Position numbers and translations under genes: made by a program. From HIMB114 sp008638005 (GTDB taxonomy: Bacteria > Pseudomonadota > Alphaproteobacteria > Pelagibacterales > Pelagibacteraceae), in assembly GCA_032681305.1 (NCBI GenBank), contig CP136340.1, forward strand, positions 248,001-312,000: a stretch of 64,000 nt of DNA. The letters run 5' to 3'. Shown here piece after piece: positions 1-9,110 of the stretch (its first letter is position 1; the number at the start of each line of letters is the position of its first letter). The notes under the pieces are model-generated. The model made no database searches. It was not told the origin of the DNA and worked only from the letters and a program-made list of their open reading frames with translations.

Positions 1-898
1 CCATAATCATACACATTCTAGAAACAGTAGATTTAATTATTAAATCTCCAAAAAGTGGGAACTTTAAAAAACGTCTGTGCATCATGTGCCTAAAACCTTC
101 TATATTGTTGTACATAAATTTATAAATAAATCTTACGACAAAAATTGTTATTGCAATTCTCATTAAGTTTTCCCCATCTGCAATAAATCGACTGGCATTA
201 ACAATAATTAATGTTGGTCCAGGAAGTTTAACGCCCATATTTGCATACATTTTTTCAAATACAGGGACTACTTTCCATAACATGAAAATCGTAATGACTG
301 TTGCCACAGTCATCAACATAATTGGATAAAACAAGGCGCTTTTAATCCCAGCTTTGATCTTTTGGTTTTTCTCTAAAAGTTCGACGAGTTTAATTAAAAA
401 TTCATCAAGTTTACCACTGGCTTCTCCAGCAGAAATCATATTGATATAAATATTATCAAATATTTTTGGGTGCTTTTTAAAAGAGTCTGTCAGGTTCATA
501 CCTGAATTTAAATCTTTAACAATTCGGTTTGCTGTCATTTTCATTTTCATATGAGCAGTTTGGTCTCTAATCATCATGATTGACTCTAAAATTGGCAAAC
601 CAGCTTTAATCATTGTTGAAACTTTTTTAGTAAATTGAAGTAACTCTTTTGGAGGTACGCTCGCCCAAGGTCCAAAGTTTAAATAAATTTGACCACCTTT
701 AAAAATAATTGGAGCATTACTTTCAGGAATGTCAGCAATTTCTTGCCCTTGTTTTTTTTGAGCTGTTGCTTTTTTTATACCTGTTACAATTATTTTTTTT
801 TGTCGAAGAGACATTGCTGCTGCTTTTGGATCTGCAGCATTAATTTCACCATTAACTCTTTTTCCAGCTTGAACGCCTGAGTATGCAAAAGTAGCCAT
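1..898 (-). CDS. PilC/GspF/MshG-type pilus inner-membrane platform protein (partial, C-terminus off the left edge)
   Basis: Inner-membrane platform protein of a type IV pilus or MSHA-like machine; it couples the cytoplasmic ATPases to pilin assembly. The ATG is at 898 and the frame runs open to the window edge, giving about 299 residues of a family usually near 400. The N-terminus (MATFAYSG) and the first GspF domain (about residues 85-210, with ISAGEASGKLDEFL) are typical. A hydrophobic segment lies at about 188-210 and a second one starts near 245. The second GspF domain is mostly missing. It follows the PilB-like ATPase gene with a 3-base gap, so both are probably cotranscribed. Family call firm; pilus versus type II secretion cannot be decided from this gene alone. 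Confidence 0.9.
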   Translation of the reverse strand, partial: MATFAYSGVQAGKRVNGEINAADPKAAAMSLRQKKIIVTGIKKATAQKKQGQEIADIPESNAPIIFKGGQIYLNFGPWASVPPKELLQFTKKVSTMIKAGLPILESIMMIRDQTAHMKMKMTANRIVKDLNSGMNLTDSFKKHPKIFDNIYINMISAGEASGKLDEFLIKLVELLEKNQKIKAGIKSALFYPIMLMTVATVITIFMLWKVVPVFEKMYANMGVKLPGPTLIIVNASRFIADGENLMRIAITIFVVRFIYKFMYNNIEGFRHMMHRRFLKFPLFGDLIIKSTVSRMCMIM

Positions 899-901
899 AT
901 A

Positions 902-2650
902 TTATGTGACTAGTATCCTTGAGTATTCATGAATATCAATAACGCCACTTTTAATAAAGTTACGTCCAATGTCTTGCATAGTTTTAAAGCCACCTTTTTT
1001 TGCAACCTCTAACAATTCATCCCCTCTTGCATCTCTTAATATTGCAGACTCTAGTTCAGGTGTCTTTTTTAAAACTTCATAAATACCCTGTCTTCCTTTG
1101 TAACCAGTATTTCCGCACTGATCACATCCCCCACCTTTTTTTGCTTTAAAAGATGATAACTCTTCTTGCTTAAACCCTAACTTTAATAAACTTGGTTCTG
1201 TTGCCTGTTCATCATCAACTAAACAATTTTGACATGTTTTCCTTGCAAGCCTTTGTGCTACAATTAATGTTAAAGCAGACGCGACCATAAAATTTGGTAC
1301 ACCCATGTTCGTTAATCTCACAACTGTTGAAACTGCATCATTGGTGTGAAGTGTGCTTAACAATAAGTGACCAGTAAGCGCTGCTTTAATTGCAATATTT
1401 ACAGTGTTCTTATCCCTAATCTCTCCAACGAGTATCACTTCTGGATCTTGTCTTAAAAATGATTTTAATATGTTTTCAAAAGTTAAACCAATCTCTTCAT
1501 TCGCTTGGACTTGACCCACTCCTTTTAAATAAAATTCAACAGGATCTTCTGCAGTCATAATATTTTTTCCAGGACTATTAATTTTTTTTATACATCCATA
1601 TAGCGTTGTACTTTTTCCGCTTCCAGTAGGGCCAGTTACAAGAACCATTCCTTGTGGCGCTGTAATAGCTGTGACTAAATTTTTATAATCCTCAGGATCC
1701 AAACCAATTTGCTCTAAACCAAGATCAGGACCAGCTGCAAGTAAACGCATAACAACTCTTTCACCCTCTTTTGCTGGAAGGCAAGAAAACCTGACATCTA
1801 TATCTTCGTCATCAGCACTTTTAGGTTTTGGATTTTTAAACTGTAATTTTCCATCCTGAGGCAAACGTCTCTCAGAAATATCGCATCCTGCCATTATTTT
1901 TAAACGAGTGATAATTGCATTATAATTTTCCATTAAAAAATTTGTAAACTGAGATTGTTCTTGAAGAACTCCATCTTTTCTAAAACGTAATCTTGCTTCT
2001 CCTCTGCGATACGGTTCAATATGAATATCAGAAGTTCCTGAGTGAAAAGCTTCTAATAAGATAGTGTCCACAAAAGATACCACGTCATTTTCTCCAGGTT
2101 TTGCACCTCTTGCTCCTGGGATTTTAATCCCTTGTGCCATTGGTTTTGGTTTTGCAGCTTGTGGTGCACTACTAGCATCTGTAGATTTTAAAGCCTCAAC
2201 AACAACTTTAAATTTTTTTGCACTTTCTATATTGGATGGTTTTGCAACATAAATTTCAATATTACACCCTGTCATACTTTTCATTTTACTTGCAAGAGTA
2301 GATTTCGTTGGATCAAAAATTGCAACTTTTAAAATTTTACCAACTAAATCAAATGGAATAATTTCATTTTGTTGAATGAATTCTTTTGGAAGTTTGGCTA
2401 GCGCTTCTTTCTTAACTGATTGTTCAGTTAATTGAATTTTTCTTAGCGCATAATTTCTTGAAATCGCTGCTACGATATCATCTTCGGTAACTTTTTTGTC
2501 TTCTATTAAATAATGCAAAACACCAAGAGGGGCTTTGCCATTACCATCATATTTTTTTTTAGCTTCTGCGATTGCTGGGTCAGATAATTTACCCATAGTT
2601 TTTAAAAGATTGGTAACTTTTAAACTAATTTCTGGTGAAATTGACGGCAT
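902..2650 (-). CDS. PilB/GspE/MshE-family pilus assembly ATPase
   Basis: Hexameric cytoplasmic ATPase that powers pilus extension. An N-terminal MshEN-like region (about residues 1-150) precedes the catalytic core. Walker A GPTGSGKST is at about 340-348, the Asp box EDPVEF follows, Walker B PEVILVGEIRD is near 403-413, and the His box lies at LSTLHTND. A four-cysteine zinc site (CQNC near 473, CDQC near 509) is characteristic of PilB/GspE/MshE and absent from PilT. The open frame extends upstream to a TTG at 2656, but the ATG at 2650 (MPSISPEIS) is the more likely start. It sits between the secretin and platform genes, matching MSHA/T4P gene order. About 582 residues, normal for the family. 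Confidence 0.93.
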   Translation of the reverse strand: MPSISPEISLKVTNLLKTMGKLSDPAIAEAKKKYDGNGKAPLGVLHYLIEDKKVTEDDIVAAISRNYALRKIQLTEQSVKKEALAKLPKEFIQQNEIIPFDLVGKILKVAIFDPTKSTLASKMKSMTGCNIEIYVAKPSNIESAKKFKVVVEALKSTDASSAPQAAKPKPMAQGIKIPGARGAKPGENDVVSFVDTILLEAFHSGTSDIHIEPYRRGEARLRFRKDGVLQEQSQFTNFLMENYNAIITRLKIMAGCDISERRLPQDGKLQFKNPKPKSADDEDIDVRFSCLPAKEGERVVMRLLAAGPDLGLEQIGLDPEDYKNLVTAITAPQGMVLVTGPTGSGKSTTLYGCIKKINSPGKNIMTAEDPVEFYLKGVGQVQANEEIGLTFENILKSFLRQDPEVILVGEIRDKNTVNIAIKAALTGHLLLSTLHTNDAVSTVVRLTNMGVPNFMVASALTLIVAQRLARKTCQNCLVDDEQATEPSLLKLGFKQEELSSFKAKKGGGCDQCGNTGYKGRQGIYEVLKKTPELESAILRDARGDELLEVAKKGGFKTMQDIGRNFIKSGVIDIHEYSRILVT

Positions 2651-2676
2651 AATCAAAATATAAAGGTTTAACTAAT

Positions 2677-4317
2677 TTATACAATATTAGCAGTCACAAA
2701 TATTAACAGCTGAGATTTGGTATCGTTTTTAGTTTTGGTTTTAAAAAACTCACCTAATATTGGTATTCTATGCAATACTGGAACAAAAATAATATCATCT
2801 TGCTTGGTATTTTTGTAGACACCACCAAGAACAGCAACATCACCACTTTTCAAAACAACTGTCGATGTAAGATTTTCAGTGTTTTTTGGTGTATTTGCAT
2901 CATTACCTCCAGCTCCTAAAGAATCATTCGCCAACGTAATTTGCAAACTAACCTTGTCGCCAACTATTTGAGGTGTAACTTGCAAACTTAAAGTAAAGTC
3001 TAGAGTTTCAAATCCACCCGCATCACCACCAGATGCTGGAACTGATCTTATTTGCTGAGTACCTTGGCTTATCTGCGCCTGTTGACCATCAATTGCAAAA
3101 ACTTTTGGATTTGAAATTGTTTCAGAATTTGTGTCAGATACTGAAGCCGCAATTGTTGCAGATAATAATGCACGACCAACACTTCCAATTATTAATGCTC
3201 CACCTTGCAAAGTTGGCGCCGTTAAATTTGTGTTACCAGAAGGGCTAGGTGTTCCAACCTCTAATTCATTTCCTTGAGGGTTTGTTGCACTAATAATCGT
3301 TCCAATACCATCTTGTCCACCACCTCTAAAATCACCAGCAGCAGTAGAACTTATCATCTCTAAATTGGCATCAAATTTTTTAACAAATCCATCCTCAGCA
3401 TTAACAATAAAAGCTTCAATCATTACAGATTTTTTTTCAATATCAATTTTATCTAATAACTTTTCAGTTTGATCTAATTGCTCTTTAGTCCCTTTAATAA
3501 TTAATTGATTATTGATTTCATCATTAGTCACTGTCAAACCTTCCACAACAGCGTTTATACTGGCAACTAGATCGTTTGATGTTTGATTGAATACTTTAAA
3601 AATTTCTGTTCGTGTTTCTTCTTCAGTTTCTACTTGAGCTGCTCCAGAGGCATCATTTGCTGTATTAGCTGGTGTCGCTGATACACTATCATCACCAAGT
3701 GAGTTTAAGTTTTTGTTTATTGTGTTTGTATTATCAACTTTTTGTTTTTCTAGTTCGATAAATTTTGCTTTAGTATGAACTCTTAGCATTCCAGAATCTT
3801 TATCATGAAGCATTATCAAACCATTCATTTCTAAAATTGCATAAACTGCTGATCCCCACTTAATATCTTGAAAATCAACAGTGATATTTCCTGTCACTTC
3901 ATCACCAATAATCAAATTTCTTTTAACAATACTTGAGAAAAGTTTAAGAGCTGACCTGATATTAATCGAGTCAAATTTAAGTGTAACTGGAACTGTTTCT
4001 AGAGTTTTTATTGGTGAATTTAAATCAATAATTTCTTTTGGCTTGCTAAGCGAAACCTCTGTTGGTTCTGGCTGATCTAAAGGTATACGTCTTATTAACT
4101 TTTTATTTTTTTTATTTGATTTAAGAGATTTAACATCTTCTAAAAATTTATCTGAATTTTTTTTAAGCTCAGTTATTGATTTTTTTACATTAAAATTTTC
4201 AATATCTTGTTTAGTAGTTTTGTCATCTCTTTTAGATGCAAGATCAGGTCTTTTTTTACCACAAGAAGCGGTAAAAATTAAAAGAACCGATAATGTTAAA
4301 ACTAAAATTTTTTTCAT
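2677..4317 (-). CDS. mshL: MshL-type secretin, outer-membrane pilus channel lipoprotein
   Basis: Outer-membrane secretin through which the pilus would pass. The N-terminus is a lipoprotein signal with lipobox FTASC, so Cys19 is the predicted acylated residue. A charged linker rich in Lys and Ser follows. An STN-like domain lies at about 109-165, an N1-type secretin domain at about 238-298, and the C-terminal secretin barrel at about 300-546 ends in LLIFVTANIV. The single ring domain and the lipoprotein signal suit MshL better than PilQ. Its ATG overlaps the end of the LysM-protein gene at 4317, so translation is probably coupled. Its own pilot protein is not visible, consistent with self-anchoring by the lipid. 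Confidence 0.9.
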   Translation of the reverse strand: MKKILVLTLSVLLIFTASCGKKRPDLASKRDDKTTKQDIENFNVKKSITELKKNSDKFLEDVKSLKSNKKNKKLIRRIPLDQPEPTEVSLSKPKEIIDLNSPIKTLETVPVTLKFDSINIRSALKLFSSIVKRNLIIGDEVTGNITVDFQDIKWGSAVYAILEMNGLIMLHDKDSGMLRVHTKAKFIELEKQKVDNTNTINKNLNSLGDDSVSATPANTANDASGAAQVETEEETRTEIFKVFNQTSNDLVASINAVVEGLTVTNDEINNQLIIKGTKEQLDQTEKLLDKIDIEKKSVMIEAFIVNAEDGFVKKFDANLEMISSTAAGDFRGGGQDGIGTIISATNPQGNELEVGTPSPSGNTNLTAPTLQGGALIIGSVGRALLSATIAASVSDTNSETISNPKVFAIDGQQAQISQGTQQIRSVPASGGDAGGFETLDFTLSLQVTPQIVGDKVSLQITLANDSLGAGGNDANTPKNTENLTSTVVLKSGDVAVLGGVYKNTKQDDIIFVPVLHRIPILGEFFKTKTKNDTKSQLLIFVTANIV

Positions 4318-5573
4318 TAATTAAACAATTCCTCTATATTTGTAATTGAGTTTTCTTCACCAGAAGCTTGTTCTTGTCCTGCCGGTGCTTGAGTAGCAGG
4401 CGCTCCTTCAGTACCTGGCTCAACTGGCGCCCCTCCAGCTGGAGTGGGCACAGAACCTGCGGGCGTAGGGGTAACAGGTACTTGTGGTATGGAGGCAACC
4501 TGTCTTACAATAGGTGCATTAATTTGAAATGAAAACTCTTCATAATTTTCTAAAACTTTCATTTCACGATTTGTAATCTTAACAATCTTGCCATCATTTT
4601 TTCCAAGCTTATCGCCTTCTCTGACCATAAATTGTTTTCCACGAATTTCTATAATGGCTAAATTCTTTGGATTGATTGTATAGTTTAATAAACCTCTTTT
4701 TGTTTTCATGACCTCAACATTCAGTACAGGATTTACAAAAATTGGTATCTTTACATATTGATCTTTATTTAATTTATCATTTCTTGAAAGGTTATTTATT
4801 TTTAAAACTTCATTTTTAGTTCTTCTAAACTTTTGTGCAATTTGCTCTATAGTTTCTTCTGTGTCTGTTCGGTAAACATAAAACGGTAACAACAACTTTT
4901 CACCAAGTTTTAATTCATCACCTGGCATTAAACTATTAAAACCAATTAAGTCTTTTAAATCTAAATTATAAATTTCAGCAATCATCTCTAATGATTGACC
5001 CTTTTGGACTTTGTGAACCCTTGCAGGAAGTGTAATTCTTGTTCCCATAATTAATTTTGACCCAGGAACAATAGAATTTGCAATCTTTAACTCTTCTGGG
5101 GCGTAACCATATTTTCTAGCAATGCTTTCGATTGTATCGTTTTGATTAACGATATGAGTAGTTTTAATGTTTCCATAATCAATTTTTTGAGCCGATCCCT
5201 CTCTATTAAAAGCTACCATGTCCAGACTCTCAGTTGTATTGAGCGCTGTTCCTTTTAATGTGTACTCAACAAGCTCATAAGCAATTAATGGATCTGGTGC
5301 TAAAATGTTGCCGATTGGATCAATTTTATCTGATAAAGGTTGCATTACCGGTTGTTGAACTTGCGGCTGAGGAACCTGAGCTTGTGTAACCGGTTCTTGT
5401 TGTTCAGAGTTAGTGTTTTCTACTTGCTCTGTCACAACCTCTTGATCAACTGTTTGTTCTACTAAGCCACCACCTTCACCAAGACTTCTTGTGAATGGGT
5501 CATCAATATTTGCTATTGAGGGTTTGTTTATAAATAAAAAAGTTAGAATAAATATGTATAAAATTTTCATCAT
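4317..5573 (-). CDS. Periplasmic LysM-repeat protein with PilP/MshK-like segments
   Basis: Secreted protein of 418 residues. A signal peptide covers about residues 1-21 (ending KPSIA), followed by a Gln/Val/Pro-rich linker. Three LysM-like modules lie at about 138-183, 186-231 and 233-279, so it probably binds peptidoglycan. Residues 98-122 (LVEYTLKGTALN) and 305-345 (MVREGDKLGKNDGKIVKI) resemble the two halves of the PilP beta domain that contacts the secretin. The tail from about 360 is Pro/Gly/Ala-rich. Placement between the secretin gene and the PilM-PilN fusion is where pilP/mshK normally lies, which supports a role linking inner-membrane complex, wall and secretin. LysM call firm; PilP likeness is by motif only. 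Confidence 0.72.
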   Translation of the reverse strand: MMKILYIFILTFLFINKPSIANIDDPFTRSLGEGGGLVEQTVDQEVVTEQVENTNSEQQEPVTQAQVPQPQVQQPVMQPLSDKIDPIGNILAPDPLIAYELVEYTLKGTALNTTESLDMVAFNREGSAQKIDYGNIKTTHIVNQNDTIESIARKYGYAPEELKIANSIVPGSKLIMGTRITLPARVHKVQKGQSLEMIAEIYNLDLKDLIGFNSLMPGDELKLGEKLLLPFYVYRTDTEETIEQIAQKFRRTKNEVLKINNLSRNDKLNKDQYVKIPIFVNPVLNVEVMKTKRGLLNYTINPKNLAIIEIRGKQFMVREGDKLGKNDGKIVKITNREMKVLENYEEFSFQINAPIVRQVASIPQVPVTPTPAGSVPTPAGGAPVEPGTEGAPATQAPAGQEQASGEENSITNIEELFN

Positions 5574-5574
5574 T

Positions 5575-7332
5575 TTATCTCTTCTTCTTTATGAGTTTGT
5601 CTAACACTTTAAAATTATCAAATTTCTCACCCTCAATTGGTGCCATTGCTATTGTTGCTGAAAACTTTTTGGTAATATCTTCATTAGGTATATTTTCTGG
5701 TGCCGCTTCACCTTTTTGCGCGTAAAGTTGGTTTCTGTCTTCTTCAGTGAAATTCACAACATTATTTAATTTTGCTTCTTGAACAATTTCGGCTTCAGTA
5801 AATTTGTCAATCATTTCAATAATTGATTGATCATCTTTTGCTACACCAGCAATTGAAATATTTCTTTTTTCACTTATCTCAAATTTTGTAAGTCTTACAT
5901 TTTTTGGAACATTGGTTGATAGTGACGCTATAAATTCTGCAGTGGTTTTTTTATTTTCACCAAAATAATTCGCAGTAGCAACATCACCGGAAATTTTTCC
6001 AACTTTACCTTGGTAGGCTTGAATTAATTGTTCTTTTGACTGAACATCTTGAGTAATACCGGCTAACTGAGTTATCTTTGAAGAGTTATCTAGTATCGTA
6101 AAAAGACTTGTCGAAACTAAGTGAATACTTCCAATTAAAAAAACAAAAAAACTAATAGCAAAACAATATTTTGAAAATGAATTTGCTTTTCTATTAATTT
6201 TTAATTGATCAGCGCGTGGCAACAAATTAAAATCATACATCTGATTTTCATTTGTTACATTGTATGCATTTAACTTTCTTAAACCTGCTCCAATGCAATT
6301 AATCGTTTTTGACTTATTTGGAAGTGCATCAAGATATTTTTTTTCATCATCTCCAAATGTAATGCTCTCTTCAGGATCATAAGTTTTAATTACAACTTCA
6401 CCAAGTTGTTTTTCCAAACCAGTAAATAAATTTTTTGTTTTAGATTTATCAGTTACAACATTGATTAAAGATATAGGTTCACACTCATGCTGAGTTTCAA
6501 ACTCAACTAAACCTTGTTTGATTTGTGATGCAAGGCGATCAAAAATCTCATCCCAAAATTCAGTGGTAACATCGTCAACTTCTTCAATCGTATCTAAAAG
6601 TACCTGATCAGCTTCAACGATATTAATATCTGAAATATTTAAACCTTTATTGGATGCAATAGTTAAATAACTATTATCTTTACTGTAATTAAAAATCGCA
6701 ACCGGGCTTTCAAAGCCTTCTTTTCCAAGTGAAGCATATAATGCATTTATTTGGGATGCTGGATTGATATCGATTATGATTGGATTTAATCCTGCTAATC
6801 TGAATATATTAACATAAGCTTCGACTAATTTTTTTTCTATAGTGACTAAGGTCACGTTCATTACGCCTAATTCTTCATTAGATGAAATAATTTGATAACT
6901 AGTTTCAAACTCTTCTAAACTTTCTGGAGTTTCATCAAACTGATCCCAAAATCCACCAAGGCTGACGGTTTCAGCCAAATCTTTTGGATCCATAAGTGGA
7001 ATTTGAAGATTGTAAATTGTTGAACTTAATCTACCTAAAGTAATCGCAACATCTTTAGTTTTAGTATCAATAGAATCTAAGCAGTTTTTAACTTGGTCAC
7101 TCAAGTAAGTTGATGCTGAATAAATATCTTGATCTTTTCCAATCCCAGCAATTTGTTGGTAAGTATAGTCTTTAACTTGCCAAGTTTTTTTCTTATAAAC
7201 AAGTTCGATTAATTGAATCTCGTTATCTTTAAATGCAACACCTAAAATTTTTTCTCCATTTAATGAGATTTTTCCTAATTTTTGGAAAATAGGTTCTAAA
7301 TTCTTATTTAATAATTCAGTTATGTTAGCCAT
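5575..7332 (-). CDS. PilM-PilN fusion-like pilus alignment protein (MshI/GspL-like)
   Basis: Probable inner-membrane alignment subunit of the pilus machine. Residues about 25-360 look like the actin-like cytoplasmic PilM/MshI ATPase domain, starting ILGVAFKDNEIQLIEL. The PilN hallmark FNLLP is at 368-372, followed by one transmembrane helix at about 388-410 and a periplasmic part of about 170 residues with the PilN-like phrase NVPKNVRLTKFEISEKRNIS. Thus PilM and PilN appear as one chain of 585 residues instead of two proteins. It is the first gene of the minus-strand pilus operon (136 bases from the divergent pilT) and ends one base before the next ATG. No separate PilO gene is seen in the window. 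Confidence 0.75.
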   Translation of the reverse strand: MANITELLNKNLEPIFQKLGKISLNGEKILGVAFKDNEIQLIELVYKKKTWQVKDYTYQQIAGIGKDQDIYSASTYLSDQVKNCLDSIDTKTKDVAITLGRLSSTIYNLQIPLMDPKDLAETVSLGGFWDQFDETPESLEEFETSYQIISSNEELGVMNVTLVTIEKKLVEAYVNIFRLAGLNPIIIDINPASQINALYASLGKEGFESPVAIFNYSKDNSYLTIASNKGLNISDINIVEADQVLLDTIEEVDDVTTEFWDEIFDRLASQIKQGLVEFETQHECEPISLINVVTDKSKTKNLFTGLEKQLGEVVIKTYDPEESITFGDDEKKYLDALPNKSKTINCIGAGLRKLNAYNVTNENQMYDFNLLPRADQLKINRKANSFSKYCFAISFFVFLIGSIHLVSTSLFTILDNSSKITQLAGITQDVQSKEQLIQAYQGKVGKISGDVATANYFGENKKTTAEFIASLSTNVPKNVRLTKFEISEKRNISIAGVAKDDQSIIEMIDKFTEAEIVQEAKLNNVVNFTEEDRNQLYAQKGEAAPENIPNEDITKKFSATIAMAPIEGEKFDNFKVLDKLIKKKR

Positions 7333-7468
7333 CTCTATTTAAAAACAAATCAACTTGTCGTTGTAAATGTAACATTAGTTAATTAGTGTTTATTTTCAAT
7401 GCTTTTGTTGATACTGCTAGATTCTTGAGACTCAAATTAATGTTGTTAATCAAAGGTTTTAGACTGTC

Positions 7469-8458
7469 ATGCTAGAAGACTTACTTCGGGACTTACCTAA
7501 GCAATACGACTTATCAGATATTCACATCAGATCGAATCAACCCATTGCGATAAGAGAAAACGGTGAAATAAAAGTTTTTAATGAAAATGTTATTCGAAGA
7601 GAAGATTTAGAAAGTTATTGGAAAAAAGCATTAGATAAATCTCAATTTGATTACTTAATCAATAATGGAGATTTAGATTTTGCAATTGTTGTTGATGGAC
7701 AAAGGTTTCGTGCCAATGGGTATTATTGTTCTTATGGACCGAGTATGGTCCTTAGAAAAATTGTAACTGAAATTCCAGATATTAATAAACTTGGATTACC
7801 AGAAGCTGCGCATGTTGCCATTACGCATAAAACAGGTTTGGTTTTAGTAACCGGTCAAACTGGATCCGGTAAATCAACGTCACTAGCTGCAATGATAGAT
7901 CAGATTAATTCAAACCGTGCGGAAAATATTATTACCATTGAAGACCCAATTGAATTTGTTCACCCTGCGAAAAAAAGTATTATCTCGCAAAGGGAAGTTG
8001 GGAAAGATACCGGTAGTTTTGCAAGAGCTTTAAAATCAGCATTAAGACAAGATCCTGATGTGATTCTTGTGGGTGAGATGAGAGATTTAGAAACTATATC
8101 CTTAGCGTTAACTGCTGCAGAAACGGGTCACTTAGTTTTTGGAACCTTGCACGCAAGTAATGCAGGATCAACAATTACAAGAATTTTAGATGTATTTCCT
8201 GCAGCACAAAAAACACAGGCACAAACGATGTTGGCGGGTTCTATAAGACTTGTCATGTCACAACAGTTGTTAAAAAGAAAAGGTGGAGGCAGAATTGGTT
8301 GTCATGAAATCATGACAGGAACTCCCGCTATCCGAAACCTTATTCGTGAAGGAAAAGTTGAACAAATCCCATCAACATTACAAACCTCTGCAAAAGACGG
8401 AATGTTTACGATGGAAAAATGTCTTGAGGGTTTAAAGCTTAAAGGCTTAGTTGAGTAA
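7469..8458 (+). CDS. pilT: PilT-type twitching/retraction ATPase
   Basis: Cytoplasmic ATPase expected to drive pilus retraction. 329 residues, slightly shorter than typical PilT (about 345). Walker A GQTGSGKST is at 129-137, Asp box EDPIEFVH follows, Walker B reads DPDVILVGEMRD, and the His box is FGTLHASNAGSTITRILD. The C-terminal motif AIRNLIREGKVEQIPS is diagnostic for PilT, and the zinc cysteines of PilB are absent. It is divergent from the pilus operon and shares a 136-base intergenic region with it, so the two could be regulated together. Presence of both PilB and PilT argues for a dynamic pilus rather than a type II secretion system. Confidence 0.93.
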   Translation: MLEDLLRDLPKQYDLSDIHIRSNQPIAIRENGEIKVFNENVIRREDLESYWKKALDKSQFDYLINNGDLDFAIVVDGQRFRANGYYCSYGPSMVLRKIVTEIPDINKLGLPEAAHVAITHKTGLVLVTGQTGSGKSTSLAAMIDQINSNRAENIITIEDPIEFVHPAKKSIISQREVGKDTGSFARALKSALRQDPDVILVGEMRDLETISLALTAAETGHLVFGTLHASNAGSTITRILDVFPAAQKTQAQTMLAGSIRLVMSQQLLKRKGGGRIGCHEIMTGTPAIRNLIREGKVEQIPSTLQTSAKDGMFTMEKCLEGLKLKGLVE

Positions 8459-8761
8459 TTATTTTTTTATATCTGGATTTTCAACAAAACGCTGTTGAGG
8501 AAATTCTGCTGTAAAAGTTCCAGTTCCTTGACATTGATTACTTGTATTTTCTCCCCGCCCCCGGTTATCGGTTGGACCTTTGGGTAATGTTGCGCCTTTA
8601 CAATCTAAATCCAGCTGCACATTACCAACAACTTTTACCTTTACCTCTTTGAATGTTATTCCTTTTGCAACTGTTTCTGTGGTAAAATTACTGTAAACGA
8701 AATTTGCAAATAAAAATGCAAAAAAAGCTAATGCAAAAATTTTTAAATCTCTTTTGTTCAT
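8459..8761 (-). CDS. Small membrane-anchored or exported protein, unknown function
   Basis: I do not recognise this 100-residue protein. A positively charged start (MNKRDLKIF) is followed by a hydrophobic segment at about 8-25 that could be a signal peptide or membrane anchor. The rest is predicted periplasmic and contains two cysteines (about C54 and C77) that could form a disulfide. The stretch around residues 60-75 is encoded by locally GC-rich DNA (near 8553-8580), unlike its surroundings. Its stop abuts the pilT stop with no gap, and its start overlaps the start of the divergent neighbour. Position beside pilT suggests, but does not show, a pilus link. Confidence 0.6.
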   Translation of the reverse strand: MNKRDLKIFALAFFAFLFANFVYSNFTTETVAKGITFKEVKVKVVGNVQLDLDCKGATLPKGPTDNRGRGENTSNQCQGTGTFTAEFPQQRFVENPDIKK

Positions 8762-9102
8762 TAATTCTTATCTTAATAACAATGCTTTCATTTAGCAATA
8801 AATCTTTTGCTAATATTTACGGAATAGATTGTTCAAATAAAAAAGGAACAACAAAATGGGTTTATTCCCTTAAGAGAAAAGCTATCGTTTTATATGAACA
8901 GGATAGCAAAAAAACCAAAATTAAATTTCAAATTAAAAAAGAAACTCCAAGCTTTTTAGAAGCTAAAGGGACGCTTAATGAATTTAAAACAACCGTTACC
9001 TTTGATATGGGAAAAAAAGAAATTACCGTTTTACAATCTGCAATCAAAGGTAAAAACTATTTTATGCAATGTAATGGACCTACATTGATTAAAAAAGAAT
9101 AA
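8731..9102 (+). CDS. Small secreted protein, unknown function
   Basis: Predicted exported protein of 123 residues. The ATG at 8731 gives a clean signal peptide (charged start, hydrophobic core, likely cleavage after SNKSFA). In-frame starts upstream at 8704 (TTG) and 8716 (ATG) only lengthen the N-terminus. The mature part is a Lys/Thr-rich probable beta protein with two cysteines (in YGIDCSNKKG and FMQCNGPT) that may pair. No family recognised. With this start its first 31 bases overlap the first 31 bases of the minus-strand gene, a head-to-head overlap; the ATG at 8782 would avoid it but would lose the signal peptide. Confidence 0.6.
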   Translation: MQKFLNLFCSLILILITMLSFSNKSFANIYGIDCSNKKGTTKWVYSLKRKAIVLYEQDSKKTKIKFQIKKETPSFLEAKGTLNEFKTTVTFDMGKKEITVLQSAIKGKNYFMQCNGPTLIKKE

Positions 9103-9110
9103 TATTTTTT

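Noticed and set aside
7423..7433. Small palindrome TTGAG-A-CTCAA between the pilus operon and pilT
   Set aside because: Five-base arms are too short to claim an operator without conservation data.
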